This document shows, in pieces, positions 1 through 10,003 of a stretch of 64,000 nt of DNA. A program made the translations under genes and the position numbers. This stretch comes from Centropus unirufus (lineage: Eukaryota; Chordata; Aves; Cuculiformes; Centropidae). Location of the stretch: the NCBI GenBank assembly GCA_013397695.1, contig VYZI01000002.1, positions 1,613,793 to 1,677,792 on the forward strand, read 5' to 3'. The notes beneath the pieces were generated by a model, which saw only the letters and a program-made list of their open reading frames with translations, searched no databases and had not been told where the DNA came from. The first letter of the stretch is position 1. Every line of letters begins with the position of its first letter.

Positions 1-263
1 GTATTTCTCATCTTCTCCCTAGAAATGTTGAGAACAAACTATCCTTTATTGTTTCTGTAGCTTTGCTGCAGAACTCAATGAGAGTCACCGACCTGGGGGA
101 AAAGCCACTGGAGAGGGGACGGCAAACTGATTTCTCAAACTATGACATGCTTAATGCATGTTTAGTCTCAAGGAATAGTTCAATATATCTGAAGGAGTAG
201 TTTAGTCTCAAGGAGTTTTACTGTTAATTTTAACTGTAAATAACAATAATCCAATGCATACAG

Positions 264-428
264 ATGCAGAACAGTACAAATATGGCAAAAATCGTGTGGA
301 GGCAGATGCAAAGAGGTTACAAAGCAAAGAGGAGGAGCTGCTAAAGAGGAAAGAAGCACTCCGGAATAGGCTGGCCCAGCTCCGAAAAGAACGAAAAGAT
401 CTACGTGCGGCCATTGAAGTCAATGCTG
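264..428 (+). CDS. AFAP1: AFAP1 coding exon: start of C-terminal coiled coil
   Basis: The exon follows a CAG acceptor (261-263) and ends at G|GTATGA. It opens with two bases of a split codon, has 54 codons and ends on the first base of a Gly codon. The translation (AEQYKYGKNRVEADAKRLQS then a highly charged stretch to AAIEVNA) is rich in Lys, Glu, Arg and Leu, as expected for the coiled coil that contributes to actin binding and self-association in AFAP1. An upstream in-frame ATG at 254 lies in the intron and is not a start codon. Confidence 0.95.
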
Positions 429-923
429 GTATGAGGTGCTTTACTGTGCTGAATCCTACCCTGAGTAGGCTTAATTATCTGAATAGATTTCTACTCTGTG
501 CTGATGTGCCACTACATAAGGTTTGGTTTTGATGTTAAACAATTCTCTGTAATGTCTATATTCATTTTATATGTAGATATAAAATATGTAATATACAAAT
601 ATATACTTATATATTTGTAGTTGTATATACTTATTTTCATATTTTACATACTTTATGCGTATGTTTATGTGTCTTTAGATGTGTATATATTTTCATGACA
701 CGGAAAAATAAAAAAATACTTTTTTGAAACTAGACTGTAAATCTAGAGAAGGCACCTCAAAGGAAACATTTGAGAGTTCTTTGCTAAATATGTAACTTTT
801 CTGAGATCTCACTAAATTCTGAGATCTCACCGCAGACTGTGTCCCTTACTTTTTTGAAAATAAAATAATTTCTGTGTCGATTTAAGCTTCTTATTGAAAT
901 ATTAACATTGGTGTCAATGACAG
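429..923 (+). other. AFAP1 intron with AT-rich low-complexity tract
   Basis: GT-AG intron of 495 bp. Positions about 560-690 are an imperfect TA/TATG-rich low-complexity run. Nothing else is recognisable. Confidence 0.85.
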
Positions 924-1114
924 GGAGGAAGACCCAAGTGATTCTTGAAGACAAGTTAAAGAAGTTGGAAGAGGAGTGTAAGCAGAAGGAGGCTGAACGT
1001 GTAAACCTGGAGCTAGAACTGACTGAGGTGAAGGAGAGCCTTAAGAAAGCCCTGGCTGGTGGTATCACACTGGGCTTGGCTATTGAGCCCAAGTCAGGAA
1101 CATCAAGCCCACAG
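924..1114 (+). CDS. AFAP1: AFAP1 coding exon: coiled coil end and linker
   Basis: The acceptor is CAG at 921-923 and the donor is CACAG|GTATGT. The first two bases complete the Gly codon split with the previous exon, followed by 63 codons ending in phase 0. The product runs RKTQVILEDKLKKLEEECKQ, then KEAERVNLELELTEVKESLK, and finishes with a Gly-rich linker (LAGGITLGLAIEPKSGTSSP). Heptad-like Leu and Glu spacing shows the coiled coil continues from the previous exon. The linker matches the vertebrate AFAP1 sequence as I remember it. Confidence 0.95.
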
Positions 1115-1834
1115 GTATGTACAGCCATTAAATACACAAATCCCGGTACTTTGGGGTGGGAGTGCTCTGCTTCCTCAGCTCCAATTAAATGAGTGTGAAC
1201 TGAGGGTTTTCGAAAGGTTTATTTAGCCCAGGAAATAAGAGCAGACTTAAATGCCTTTCTGTGTTATTTGCATTCTTCACATGCACCTGGTGCACTTTAT
1301 ACAGCAATGGGACACGGGTAGACGTGAGAATCACAGGCAGGGTGAGTTAGGCTAATGTGCAGAAGCTAACAATTCATTGTCCTCAATGAGTGTAAAAGTG
1401 CATGAATGTGACTTTGCTCCATCCCAAGTAGATTTTGATGCACCGTCATCATGAAGTGATGGAGTCCTGTTGTGTTGGTCCTTTATCAGTCACTATCACA
1501 CATGGCAAAGCTGCATTTCGCATTCACAATGGAGCGTGGCAGTCCTGACGTGCTATGGATCTGTGTCAGAGGCAGTCATCAGAAGGATCAGTAAGGGATA
1601 TGCCATGTCCCCTAGATGACCCCATGTTGTTCAACTACAAAAATCAAACTTTAATTTTCATTACAGAACACACACCTTGGGGTATTTTGTTCTAGCCGTT
1701 TTTTTTTCATTTATCCATCATTATTATGGTTATATGGTTTCTTTGAAAGAAACCCTGCAGTTCTAAGTCTAGATAGAAAATATTACCAATGTGACTACTT
1801 GGAGGAAACTCCATAAAGGGTTTTCACTCTTTAG
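1115..1834 (+). other. AFAP1 intron
   Basis: GT-AG intron of 720 bp. It has no repeat or conserved element that I can recognise. Confidence 0.85.
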
Positions 1835-1996
1835 TCTCCAATTTTCAAGCACCGAACTTTGGAAAACTCTCCAATATCCAGTTGTGATACCAGTGATACT
1901 GAATGTTCAATACCTGTGAACAGCGCAGCAGCTCTGAAGCGACCTCCCTCATCAAATAATTCTCCATGTCGAGGCCATGTCCTTCGAAAAGCAAAG
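1835..1996 (+). CDS. AFAP1: AFAP1 coding exon: Ser/Pro-rich C-terminal tail
   Basis: The exon starts after CTTTAG (ends 1834) and ends at GCAAAG|GTGAGA. Its 54 codons are in phase 0 at both ends. The product begins [20 protein letters not shown] and ends [12 protein letters not shown], matching the conserved C-terminal tail of AFAP1. The middle (about codons 24-42) is the most divergent part compared with the human protein as I recall it. The Ser/Thr-Pro content suggests phosphorylation sites, which is inference. The first ATG visible in this stretch is internal and not a start. Confidence 0.94.
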
Positions 1997-2849
1997 GTGA
2001 GAAAACTTGTGTCTAATTTTCTGTCCTTTTTCTTTAATTTCTTAAAAAAACTTATTTGCTTTGGATAGACAGAGAAGGACAGAGGGAGATGTTGGTTCCT
2101 CCTGCTTCTGTGGACGAAATTTAGCCTTAAGAAGAGAATATGGCATATCTAAACTATTTACATTACTACATAAATACTACTGATTTTAGAGAACCTTTTG
2201 CATAAGAGTTGGTAGGTAGTTTGGTAGACAGATCTGACTCTACGCTCATTCCCTGTTCTGTGTCCCTTTATAGATCTAATTTGCAAGGTGAGTGGTCCGT
2301 AGTGTAGACAATCCATCTAAAATTCAGAAAGTATACTGCAAAAATCCAAGATTGGGTCTGATCTTAGACAGCTGGTGCAAGAGCAGGCAGGTTGTACGTT
2401 ATAATAACTGACAATGTGTTGTACAAGTATCTACTCTTAATATGCCTTTAAAGTAGAGATTGAATTAATTTAATTTAATTTTGCGAGTACCAGATTGAAG
2501 TTTTCCTTTTGTATTTTTACAGTTTTCTTGGTTTTGTGCTTTAGTTTAAATGGAATTCACATGACCACAGTTCTGCATTAAATTTTCTAGCAACATAAGC
2601 ATGTGGGCAGCACATAACTGAGGGAGTCAGTTTTAGTGTTGGCTCAAGTTTCAGTGGAGTTAATCATAGGCATTTGTCTTTCATGAAGTCCATTTTTTTT
2701 TTCAAAACAGTCAAGTATTCTGTATAAGTATTTTTTTAAATAGCTTTGTTATGTGTCTTCATTCATTATACACATTTACAGTGACTGAGCACAAGCCAGG
2801 CACCTAAACATAGTAGCTACTGAAAATTTAGGGTCTTAACAAGTGATTT

Positions 2850-2990
2850 CCCACTCCCCATGATATTTGAAAAGTCACGACAATCAGGTGAAGTCCCTGG
2901 TGACTGGAAGAAAGGCAATATTGTGCCCATTTTTTAAAAAGGTAGGAAGGTTTACCCTGGGAACTGTCCTTATAACACTTGTCAGATAGG
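2850..2990 (+). mobile_element. CR1 LINE fragment (internal ORF2 piece)
   Basis: The + strand reads like the part of CR1 ORF2 just upstream of the reverse transcriptase core. Conceptual peptides resemble VPGDWKKGNIVPIFKK followed by a degraded PGN(Y)RP-type segment. It is short, lacks both ends and contains disruptions, so it is a dead fragment. Confidence 0.7.
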
Positions 2991-4299
2991 GCACAGTCCT
3001 TACAAAAGGAAGTGTGGATTTGTGGCACTTTAAAGACGGCCATTTACTCTTCAGCTGGAGTAACCAGGACACTATGAAAACCTAAATATTTTTAGTATAA
3101 AGAATACCTTCCAGCTGTAATACATTTTTTTATGCTCGGCATACACCATACAGGAAAAACCCTACTGTGTTTTTTGATATTGCTGTGCTTTGGATGGCAA
3201 GATAGGCTGGTCAGGGTCTTCTGTAGAGCAATCTTGGATAAAAGATTAGGCTAATCAGAAGGGATATGGAGCTACTAAGCATATTTCCCATCCTGGGAAA
3301 AACAACTCAAAGTATCCAATTCGGCCTTAACAGCTTTTTCCTAAAAATTCATACACTAAATATTGAGTGAAATTTTGCTGAATTAGCTGGTGCAACCCAA
3401 GCTATATTCAGCCCATTCTCAAGGAGCTTGAGCCAAAGTCTGCCATCAAGTGTGCATCTGCAGCACACCCCGACTTTCAGGAGTTCAATGTACATCTGCA
3501 AGGGTAGAATCTGGCACCCAGTTCTTTTGGCCTTTTGCAGTTAGTTATGCATGATCCCAGGCCCTATAGGTGTGGCTAAAGAAAGCTGTCACGTGATTAT
3601 TCTAGAGCAGAACTTATTTGGCTCTCCACACACGGATATCAGTGCAATATATGGGCATGAAACAGGTTTCACGTCTGTGCTAGCATTTGCATCTTCAGCA
3701 ACTGGCAAATCTCCCAATGCTATGAGGGAATTGTGTAAACGCTCAAAATGTCAGATTGTTTTTTCCCCAGTAGGTATTTGAATGCACTGAATGCCTCCCT
3801 TCCTCCTCTTTCCTCGCACAAAGGATGCTGAGAGGCTATAACCTTGTGTTTGCACTAATAGCACCATCCTGGTAATGAACCTGCAGCGTGGTGCTGCACT
3901 CTGTTAGGGCAGCTGCTGCTGCAACAGCGTGCGCTGTACAGCCTGCTCTGTGAAACATAGAGTGTACATACACACACAGGCATACATATATTTGGATTCT
4001 TTACCTTTCTATTTGTAACATATATTTTTAATTGATTTTGGAAAGTAATAATATATGTTTTTAGAAAGAAGGCACTTCAATTGCAATTTTGTTAATCTCT
4101 GCTTGGCTGGAAATGGAAACTATATTAAAACATGGAAATAATATTCTGCATTACCATTCCCAGAGGAGCAGAATACTCAAAATATGTTTGCTGTACAAGA
4201 AAAACAATTATTTCAACCTTTTACATTCTAAATGCATCTCTAAACCCAAATTGTTATGTGTGGCAAGGAAACTGCAATGATTATTTCTGATCTATTTTC

Positions 4300-4949
4300 A
4301 AAACTGGTGGACTGGTAAATGTCAGCATCTCTATGCTTGAAGCCCAGAAGGCCAACCATGTCCTGGGCTGCATCTGAAGAAGTGTTGCCAGCAGGTTGAC
4401 AGAGGTGATTCTGCCCCTCTGTTCTGGTGAGACCACACCTGGAGTACTGCATGCAGCGCTGAAGCGTTCAGCACAGGAAAGACATGGATATGTTGGAGAG
4501 GGTCCAGACAAGGGCCACCAAAATGATCACAAGTCTGGAACTTCTCCCTGTGGAAGAGAGTCCGAGAGAGTTGGGGTTGTTCAGCCTTGAGAAGAAAAGG
4601 CTCCAAGGAGACCTTATTACAGACTTTCAATACTTAAAGAAGGGTTATAAGAAAGATGGAGAACTTCTTAGTAGGGCCTGTAGCAATAGGAATATGGGTA
4701 ATGGTTTTAAACTAAAAGAGAAGCTTGGACTCGAGTTTAGGAAGAATTTTTTTTCACTGAAGGTCATGTGACACTGGAACAGATTGCCCAGATTGGTGGT
4801 AGATGCCCCATCTCTGGAAACATTCAAGGTCAGGTTGGATGAGGCTCTGAGCAACCTGATTTAGTTGAAGATGTCCCTGCTCACTGCAAGGCAGTGACTA
4901 GATGACCTTCCTTCATGATTTTTTCCAACCCAAGTCATTCTATGATTCT
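4300..4949 (+). mobile_element. CR1 LINE, 5'-truncated, with intact 3' tail
   Basis: The copy has the usual run of CR1 3' landmarks: AGGCCAACC..TCCTGGGCTGCATC near 4350, CACACCTGGAGTACTGCATG near 4433, GGGTTGTTCAGCCTTGAGAA near 4573, GGTAATGGTTTTAAACTA near 4697, and GATGCCCCATCTCTGGAA near 4802. It ends with the CATTCTATGATTCT tail at about 4936-4949. It is 5'-truncated and interrupted by stops and indels, and lies in sense orientation within the last AFAP1 intron. The boundary on the left is approximate. Confidence 0.93.
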
Positions 4950-6009
4950 TACATTTTGCTTATGTTCAAGGAGTGGAGAAAAAGGGAGCTCTCTCAGTGT
5001 CCCAACTCCCAGTCAGGCTGTCAGTGTTGACTTAAACATTCTTTCACTGGTGTGAACCTGCCTGGGAAATGGAACAAAGAAAATGTTCCTTCTGCACCTG
5101 CAAAAGAAGCTACTGCTTTCAGGGATTATTTAACACTTAGAAAAATTCCCATTGCTTAGCCAGCGCCTTACCTTAGGGCTTTGGCAGCATATACATAGAA
5201 AATATACATTTATTATACTTTTTTAAGTACTTCAGGTTTTATCAATGTGGGGTTTTAACTTTACCATAATTTTCGGTATAAAAATGAATATTTAAAATAT
5301 ATTGTATTTCAATGAAACCACCATTTAAATGATGAAAAAAAACCTGAACCATAGGACTAACAACATAAAATCTAAGATTTTATTTTCTTATATTGCTAAA
5401 ACAGCCACCAACCATGACCTTTACTATTGCTTTACAATAGTTGAAGAGGTGTCGTGGTCATGCAGCTGTTTAGCCAAACTAATGCTATTACTACTTTCAG
5501 GAGCCGAAACGGATAATTTACATGCATAAGTAACAGTTTTCAGTCAGAGCCTTTAAATGTTCTGGAATGAGTAGTAAATTCAGGAATTCAGATTGGAAGC
5601 CAAGACAGCCGGCTGCCTGCAGAGTATCTGTGCAGAGTAGGTGGGTGGAGAAGAATCTGTAGACCCAGCACCTGGCTAGGAACTGCTTCGCAGTTTCACC
5701 ACAGCGATTCTTCAGCAAGAGGCCAACTCCTTCATATCTTCATAAATTCCTGATCACTATAAGGCTCTGATTTGGGGAGTAGGTACAGTATAGATGTCCT
5801 AGGCTGAGCCTAGCCCTCTTCAGCTCTTCTGTTCCTATGTACTGTTGGGAAATGGTGTACATATCACTCAATATGCAGAGGTTTGATCAAACTGGATGTT
5901 CATGTATAGCAATCTCATGATTTTCACTTACATGGCAAGAGAAATGGCAACACCTTGCTTTGAGACAACTGAATGAAAGCATTATTGATCCCATGCTTGC
6001 TCTGGTTGG

Positions 6010-6110
6010 TAGGTGTCATTGTCCTCAGTTAACAGGTGAGGAAACTAAGGCACAGAAGGGCAAAGAGAGTTCTTTAAATTGCCAAAGAATCGCTCAACTT
6101 GGATTATGCA
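6010..6110 (+). mobile_element. MIR-like SINE fragment
   Basis: A stretch with GTCATTGTCCTCAGTTAACAG then GTGAGGAAACTAAGGCACAG matches the well-known MIR 3' half (ATTATCCCC..ACAGATGAGGAAACTGAGGCACAG). It is diverged and only about 100 bp. Confidence 0.65.
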
Positions 6111-6683
6111 TACAGGAAACAAATGCAATGAAAGCAATGTAGGCTAACTTGTTTTTCTTTACCCTGCCTGTAAGTCAAGTTGACCTCTTTAGCTGTAGAT
6201 ATGTGTGTCTGCCATGAGTTTTACAAGAAAAAAATTGAAGAGTAGTAAAGCAATCACCTGGTGTCAGCTATGAAGGCATGAGAGACATTGAGTGCCTCCT
6301 GCTGACTTGTGTAAGTGAGAAAGGCCTGTATGCTCAATCAGCCTCTCTCTTATTCAACTCCGGCTGAGTGCTTTAGACCAACTGTGGCGTGTGAATGTTC
6401 TCCATAAGTACCCTCTGCAGAAAGCAAACATGGTTTATTTGCACTGTGCTGGAGAAAAAGTTGCCATATATAGTTGTGGAGGAGTGGAAGCTGCACATAG
6501 ATGCTATCAGGACATACGTGTTAGCATTCCCTAACTAATTTGTGGTTAGAAAGCTAGATCCAGGCAAGTTAATGGAAAAACTGTTACTAGCCTCAGGTGG
6601 TTTTGGCTTAGCAGATCTGATGACATCAGTGAAATATCCTGATTTCTCTAACATTTTCCATATCTTCCCCCCCCCACTTCCAG

Positions 6684-6710
6684 GAATGGGAGATGAAGAA
6701 TGGAACATAA
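6684..6710 (+). CDS. AFAP1: AFAP1 terminal coding exon (8 codons plus stop)
   Basis: After a C-rich tract and CAG acceptor (6681-6683) the sequence reads EWEMKNGT and stop TAA (6708-6710), in phase 0 with the previous exon. This matches the AFAP1 C-terminus (EWELKNGT in mammals as I recall it), with one Leu to Met change. The coding part is only 27 bases, too short for ORF-length gene finding. It was placed by phase, splice signal and the conserved ending. Confidence 0.93.
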   Translation, partial: EWEMKNGT

Positions 6711-8768
6711 AGCCAGCAAAACCACTCGCTTTCTGTAAAGGACTTGCTTATTATGGACTGAAATATAGGCTGCAAAAGACTCATCTGAAAGGTGGTATCA
6801 AGCGATACAACATAAGAGGTTTTATAATTCTGTTAAGTTAATGGTAGCTTGGCGCTAATTTGCCTGTATTCCCTCTACTGTATTGCTGTGTAACTATGTG
6901 TGCCCCTTTTTATTAGCTGTAACTCCTTATTTCCAACGTCTTTGGTAAAGAAAATGAAAACCAAACCCCTACAAAACCCCAAACCGACCATAGGAAGTAA
7001 AAAGGACTATAAAGTTGCAGTCGAAAATTTGCTTTGCTGGAACACAGACAGGCAATGTTAATGATATCACATCAGGTGGCCTGAATACCACTGAAAACTG
7101 GTGCATTCAGACTGATATCAAGTCATTACAGATACACGGTACTCTTACAGGTCAAAACTGACAGCGTGAGGGCTGCCAGAAGTCTTGCTCATTAGCAGTT
7201 CACATGGCAAAATAAAACTGAAGAAATACATTCACAGAAATACCATGGCTTGCTTGACCAGGTAGGCAGGAGCTCTTCAGTGCCTCTAATCCTCTGTGCT
7301 GGTGCAAGGCCATGGGATGACACGACTCAGCTGTGAAGCACTTTTTGGATACTTCTTAGATGCTTTTGTCATTGGAAGATAAAAAGCTGCCATACTTTGA
7401 AAAAATACATTTTAGTATCTTCTCTTTAGTACCATTGTGAAGCACCATTTGTTTTCAAAGGTCATGTTGTAAAACTATGATTTATTCCTCTTTTTTTTTT
7501 TAAAGGCAAACAGGTATTTTTAGATACTGCTTCTTTTCTATACATTTTGTAAAAGAAAAAGTAATTGAAATTAATCCTCAACAGATAATGGCAACTCAGA
7601 ATAGCTTATGCAGTCAGTCTTGTTTTGTTTTTTATAATGTAGTATTGTTAAACTTGAGTTATAGAACACTGCTGTACTTAGTTTCCTTTGTCTTTTCAGA
7701 ACCTGTTATTTTTTAAGAAGGTGGACTGAAAAGGTTATAATTTCCAGGCTATCATAAACAATTTTACAAAGAATTGGGGATTTTCTCAGACAGGAGTCCA
7801 TTTCTATTTAATAGGAAAGAGTGTCTTGCATTTTAGTCTGTAAAATATAGAAATCTGTTCTTTGTCTCTATCCGTGTCACTTCTGAGAACTTACATGCAG
7901 TAAATTGCCAACTGAAGTCCTTCAAAATCTCAAGATTAGCTTTAAAAAGTCAGGAGAGGGCAATGATAATGAATTGCTTCTTTTTATTTTTTTCTCTGTG
8001 GGTTTTTTAAGCCTTTGGAGAGCCTTCAATCACATGCTCAAGTTTCTTTTTTCCTCCTCAACTGTGAGAAGTAGGAAATTATTTTAATTTTAAAAAATTA
8101 AAATACTACTCATGTTTTGAGATAATCACAGATGTTAGGGTGGAGTCTTGGTAATTAGCTAAGACCTGCAATTAAACCACAGAAGCTGGCAAGGCAGGCG
8201 TTATCAAGGATGACATCCCTTTATGGCCCAGCCTATAATGTCTCTCTTACCTTTAGGAATATGTGTGTGTAACTGCTGAAGGTTACACTGGGATTCCCAG
8301 CTGATCAGGATGCCAGAGGACTTCCTGCAGGATTTGAAGGCACAGACCTATCAGACCTTATAGCTGATAGGATACAGGACTGTTTCCTGTTTTTATATGC
8401 AATTAGTGCTAGGGATCCCATTGGTCTCAGCAAAGTAGAAATGGAGCCCAACATGAGAAAAGGCTCTTTGCTTCTTGGGACTATGCCTTGTAAAAAAAGT
8501 GCCACAGGAACGCAAATACGGTCAGGAAGCAAGTGTCAGTGTGGTTTTCAGTGAAAATAGGAATTTTTTTTAATATTATTTTAGGTCATCGTCTTACTAA
8601 CTCTAGAAGTGGAGGGCACATTCTATATTGTACGACTCTGGACGAAACAGTATCAAGATCCCATAAATATTAGCAGAAACAATTTGAAGCAAAAGTAAAT
8701 TCATTTAGGCTTTTTATTTCAAATTAAGTTATTTATTTGTATATTTCAATAAGTATTTAATTTATATC

Positions 8769-8776
8769 TGTACATA
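8769..8776 (+). promoter_or_regulatory. Pumilio-type element in AFAP1 3' UTR
   Basis: TGTACATA is a perfect match to the Pumilio recognition motif TGTANATA, located in the inferred UTR. One 8-mer alone is weak evidence of function. Confidence 0.4.
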
Positions 8777-9063
8777 TTTATGACGCAGATTAGGCTTATA
8801 GTCAATGTTTGCAATGATGTATTGACTGCCATTAAGAAATGGTCCCACATTGAGCAACACAGAGTAGTCAAAAGCCAAATAACTTGTCTTGTTTACCCAA
8901 TATTGGCATTTCCATACCCTATATCCCATGGGAAAAGAAAAATCTTTGCAAGGACTGGTTTTAAGGACTGAGGCAGAAGTGTGCAAATTTCTGTTCAGGC
9001 AAACGAAAACCCCAGCCCCAGTGTCACAGCCTTGTACTCTTCCATGGATGCTGGTTGCCTGCA

Positions 9064-9096
9064 GCACCTATAGCACCCTTGGCACCTATAGCACCC
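9064..9096. repeat. Two-copy 18-bp direct repeat
   Basis: GCACCTATAGCACCC occurs at 9064-9078 and again at 9082-9096, a period of 18. It lies in the inferred AFAP1 3' UTR. Confidence 0.85.
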
Positions 9097-9757
9097 ATTG
9101 CAGCAGCATCTTTTGCCTTTCCTCCAACAAAGGCCCCATGAAGCAACAAAAAACCTTGGGAAATCACCTCTCTATAGACCAAATCCGGTGCTGTGAAATC
9201 TCCGTTTTCTTGAATAGGCTGATTGATGTTCAATATTTTATAAAAGCGGCAGAGCTTTTCTTTCCACCGTTTTTAGATTTCATGATCAGCAGGCAAAGTC
9301 AGCAATAAAGCAGCATGACTTTTGTTTTAAAGGAAAAATTTTTGTATTAGAAATCATTTCTATGTCTATTAAGAAAATGTTACACTTGTGTTTCCTGTTA
9401 CTGTACCAGGTGCTTTCATTTTTAATGGGTGATGCTTTTTTTTTAAAAAAAAACACATAACTCTTGGGGATAAAAAGTGATTTTTGAAATGAAATAGTTG
9501 TGGCAATTTGATTTTTTTAAACAGTTAATAATCACTAGCAATTTTTGTTAAAGACACTTTGCAACTAATTGGCCCAGGCTGTATGTTGTAAGATAATGTT
9601 CTCATATTAAGAATGTAATTATTTCCTTATTGTATTTTTTAAAAAACAAAATCATATTTAAAAACCTCTGTGAAAAAAAAGCATGAAAGAAACATTGATA
9701 AAGGTTTTTGTTTTATTTTTGTTATTGGATATGTTGACAGTGCCCGTTATAACTGAC

Positions 9758-9765
9758 TGTAAATA
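9758..9765 (+). promoter_or_regulatory. Pumilio-type element near AFAP1 3' end
   Basis: TGTAAATA, flanked by GACT and AGTC that can pair as a short stem around it. It lies about 210 bp upstream of the poly(A) signal. Confidence 0.4.
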
Positions 9766-9974
9766 TAGTCTTTCTACTGTATTTCTGTGTATTTAAGTTT
9801 TTTTGGCACACATTCAAGAAATCTTCTGTTAAAAAAAATGTCCAAAATCTTCAAATGTGTGTCTTAGTAGCTTCAACTAACTTTATGCCTTTCTAGTTTA
9901 TTCTTCAGAAAGTCCTGCAGAGTGTGAAAAAAAGACTGGCACCTGGTGGGTGTGACAGATCCAAGACCATTATT

Positions 9975-10003
9975 AATAAAGTTACCTGTCAAAAAAAAAA
10001 AAA
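9975..10003 (+). terminator. AFAP1: Candidate AFAP1 poly(A) signal and cleavage site
   Basis: A canonical AATAAA at 9975-9980 is followed after 10 bases by a run of 13 A (9991-10003) and then a GT/T-rich stretch (TTTGCATTGTTGTTTCTTAG). This is the usual layout of signal, cleavage site and downstream U/GU element. Another AATAAA at about 9304 could serve a shorter transcript. Confidence 0.65.

Larger units (their letters stand above)
1997..6683 (+). other. AFAP1 last intron, carrying CR1 and MIR remnants
   Basis: GT-AG intron of 4.7 kb between the tail exon and the tiny terminal exon. It contains a short CR1 coding fragment (about 2850-2990), a longer CR1 3' end (about 4300-4949) and a MIR-like fragment (about 6010-6110). 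Other stretches hold nothing I can identify. ORFs of 60-100 codons here overlap the CR1 copies or look random. Confidence 0.85.
264..9990 (+). other. AFAP1: AFAP1 gene, 3' part (last four coding exons and 3' UTR)
   Basis: This is the 3' end of the gene for actin filament-associated protein 1, a cytoplasmic adaptor that bundles actin filaments and links them to Src-family kinases. Four coding exons (264-428, 924-1114, 1835-1996, 6684-6710) join without a frame break into 180 C-terminal residues plus stop. They cover the coiled-coil (leucine-zipper/actin-binding) region and the C-terminal tail. Known family structure places two PH domains and the SH2/SH3-binding motifs upstream, outside this window. 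All introns have GT-AG ends. The identity rests on recalled close similarity to vertebrate AFAP1, including the tail ending in ...KNGT. The paralogues AFAP1L1 and AFAP1L2 are less likely because of that tail and because SORCS2 lies next door, as in human. The gene converges on SORCS2. Confidence 0.95.
6711..9990 (+). other. AFAP1: AFAP1 3' UTR (inferred extent)
   Basis: From the stop codon to the first strong poly(A) signal the sequence is non-coding and AT-rich, with many ATTTA-type and T-rich stretches typical of long 3' UTRs. Two perfect Pumilio-type motifs are visible, TGTACATA at 8769-8776 and TGTAAATA at 9758-9765. A two-copy 18-bp direct repeat (GCACCTATAGCACCC core at 9064 and 9082) lies inside. 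The length of about 3.3 kb fits the long UTR known for mammalian AFAP1. The extent is inferred, not proven. ORFs up to 139 codons here show no recognisable domain. Confidence 0.7.

Noticed and set aside
50..180. Possible extra AFAP1 exon after TTTCTGTAG at 60
   Set aside because: It has no convincing match to AFAP1 and no suitable donor in phase with the exon at 264.
4240..4854. Several overlapping ORFs on both strands
   Set aside because: All fall in the 5'-truncated CR1 copy and are broken pieces or antisense shadows of the retrotransposon.
9024..9233. - strand ORF with Gly-Ala-Ile-Gly repeats resembling a collagen-like stretch
   Set aside because: The pattern is a by-product of the two-copy 18-bp repeat and there is no further support.
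8889..9308. 139-codon + strand ORF in AFAP1 3' UTR
   Set aside because: No recognisable domain. It lies within inferred UTR and has an irregular composition, so chance is the better explanation.
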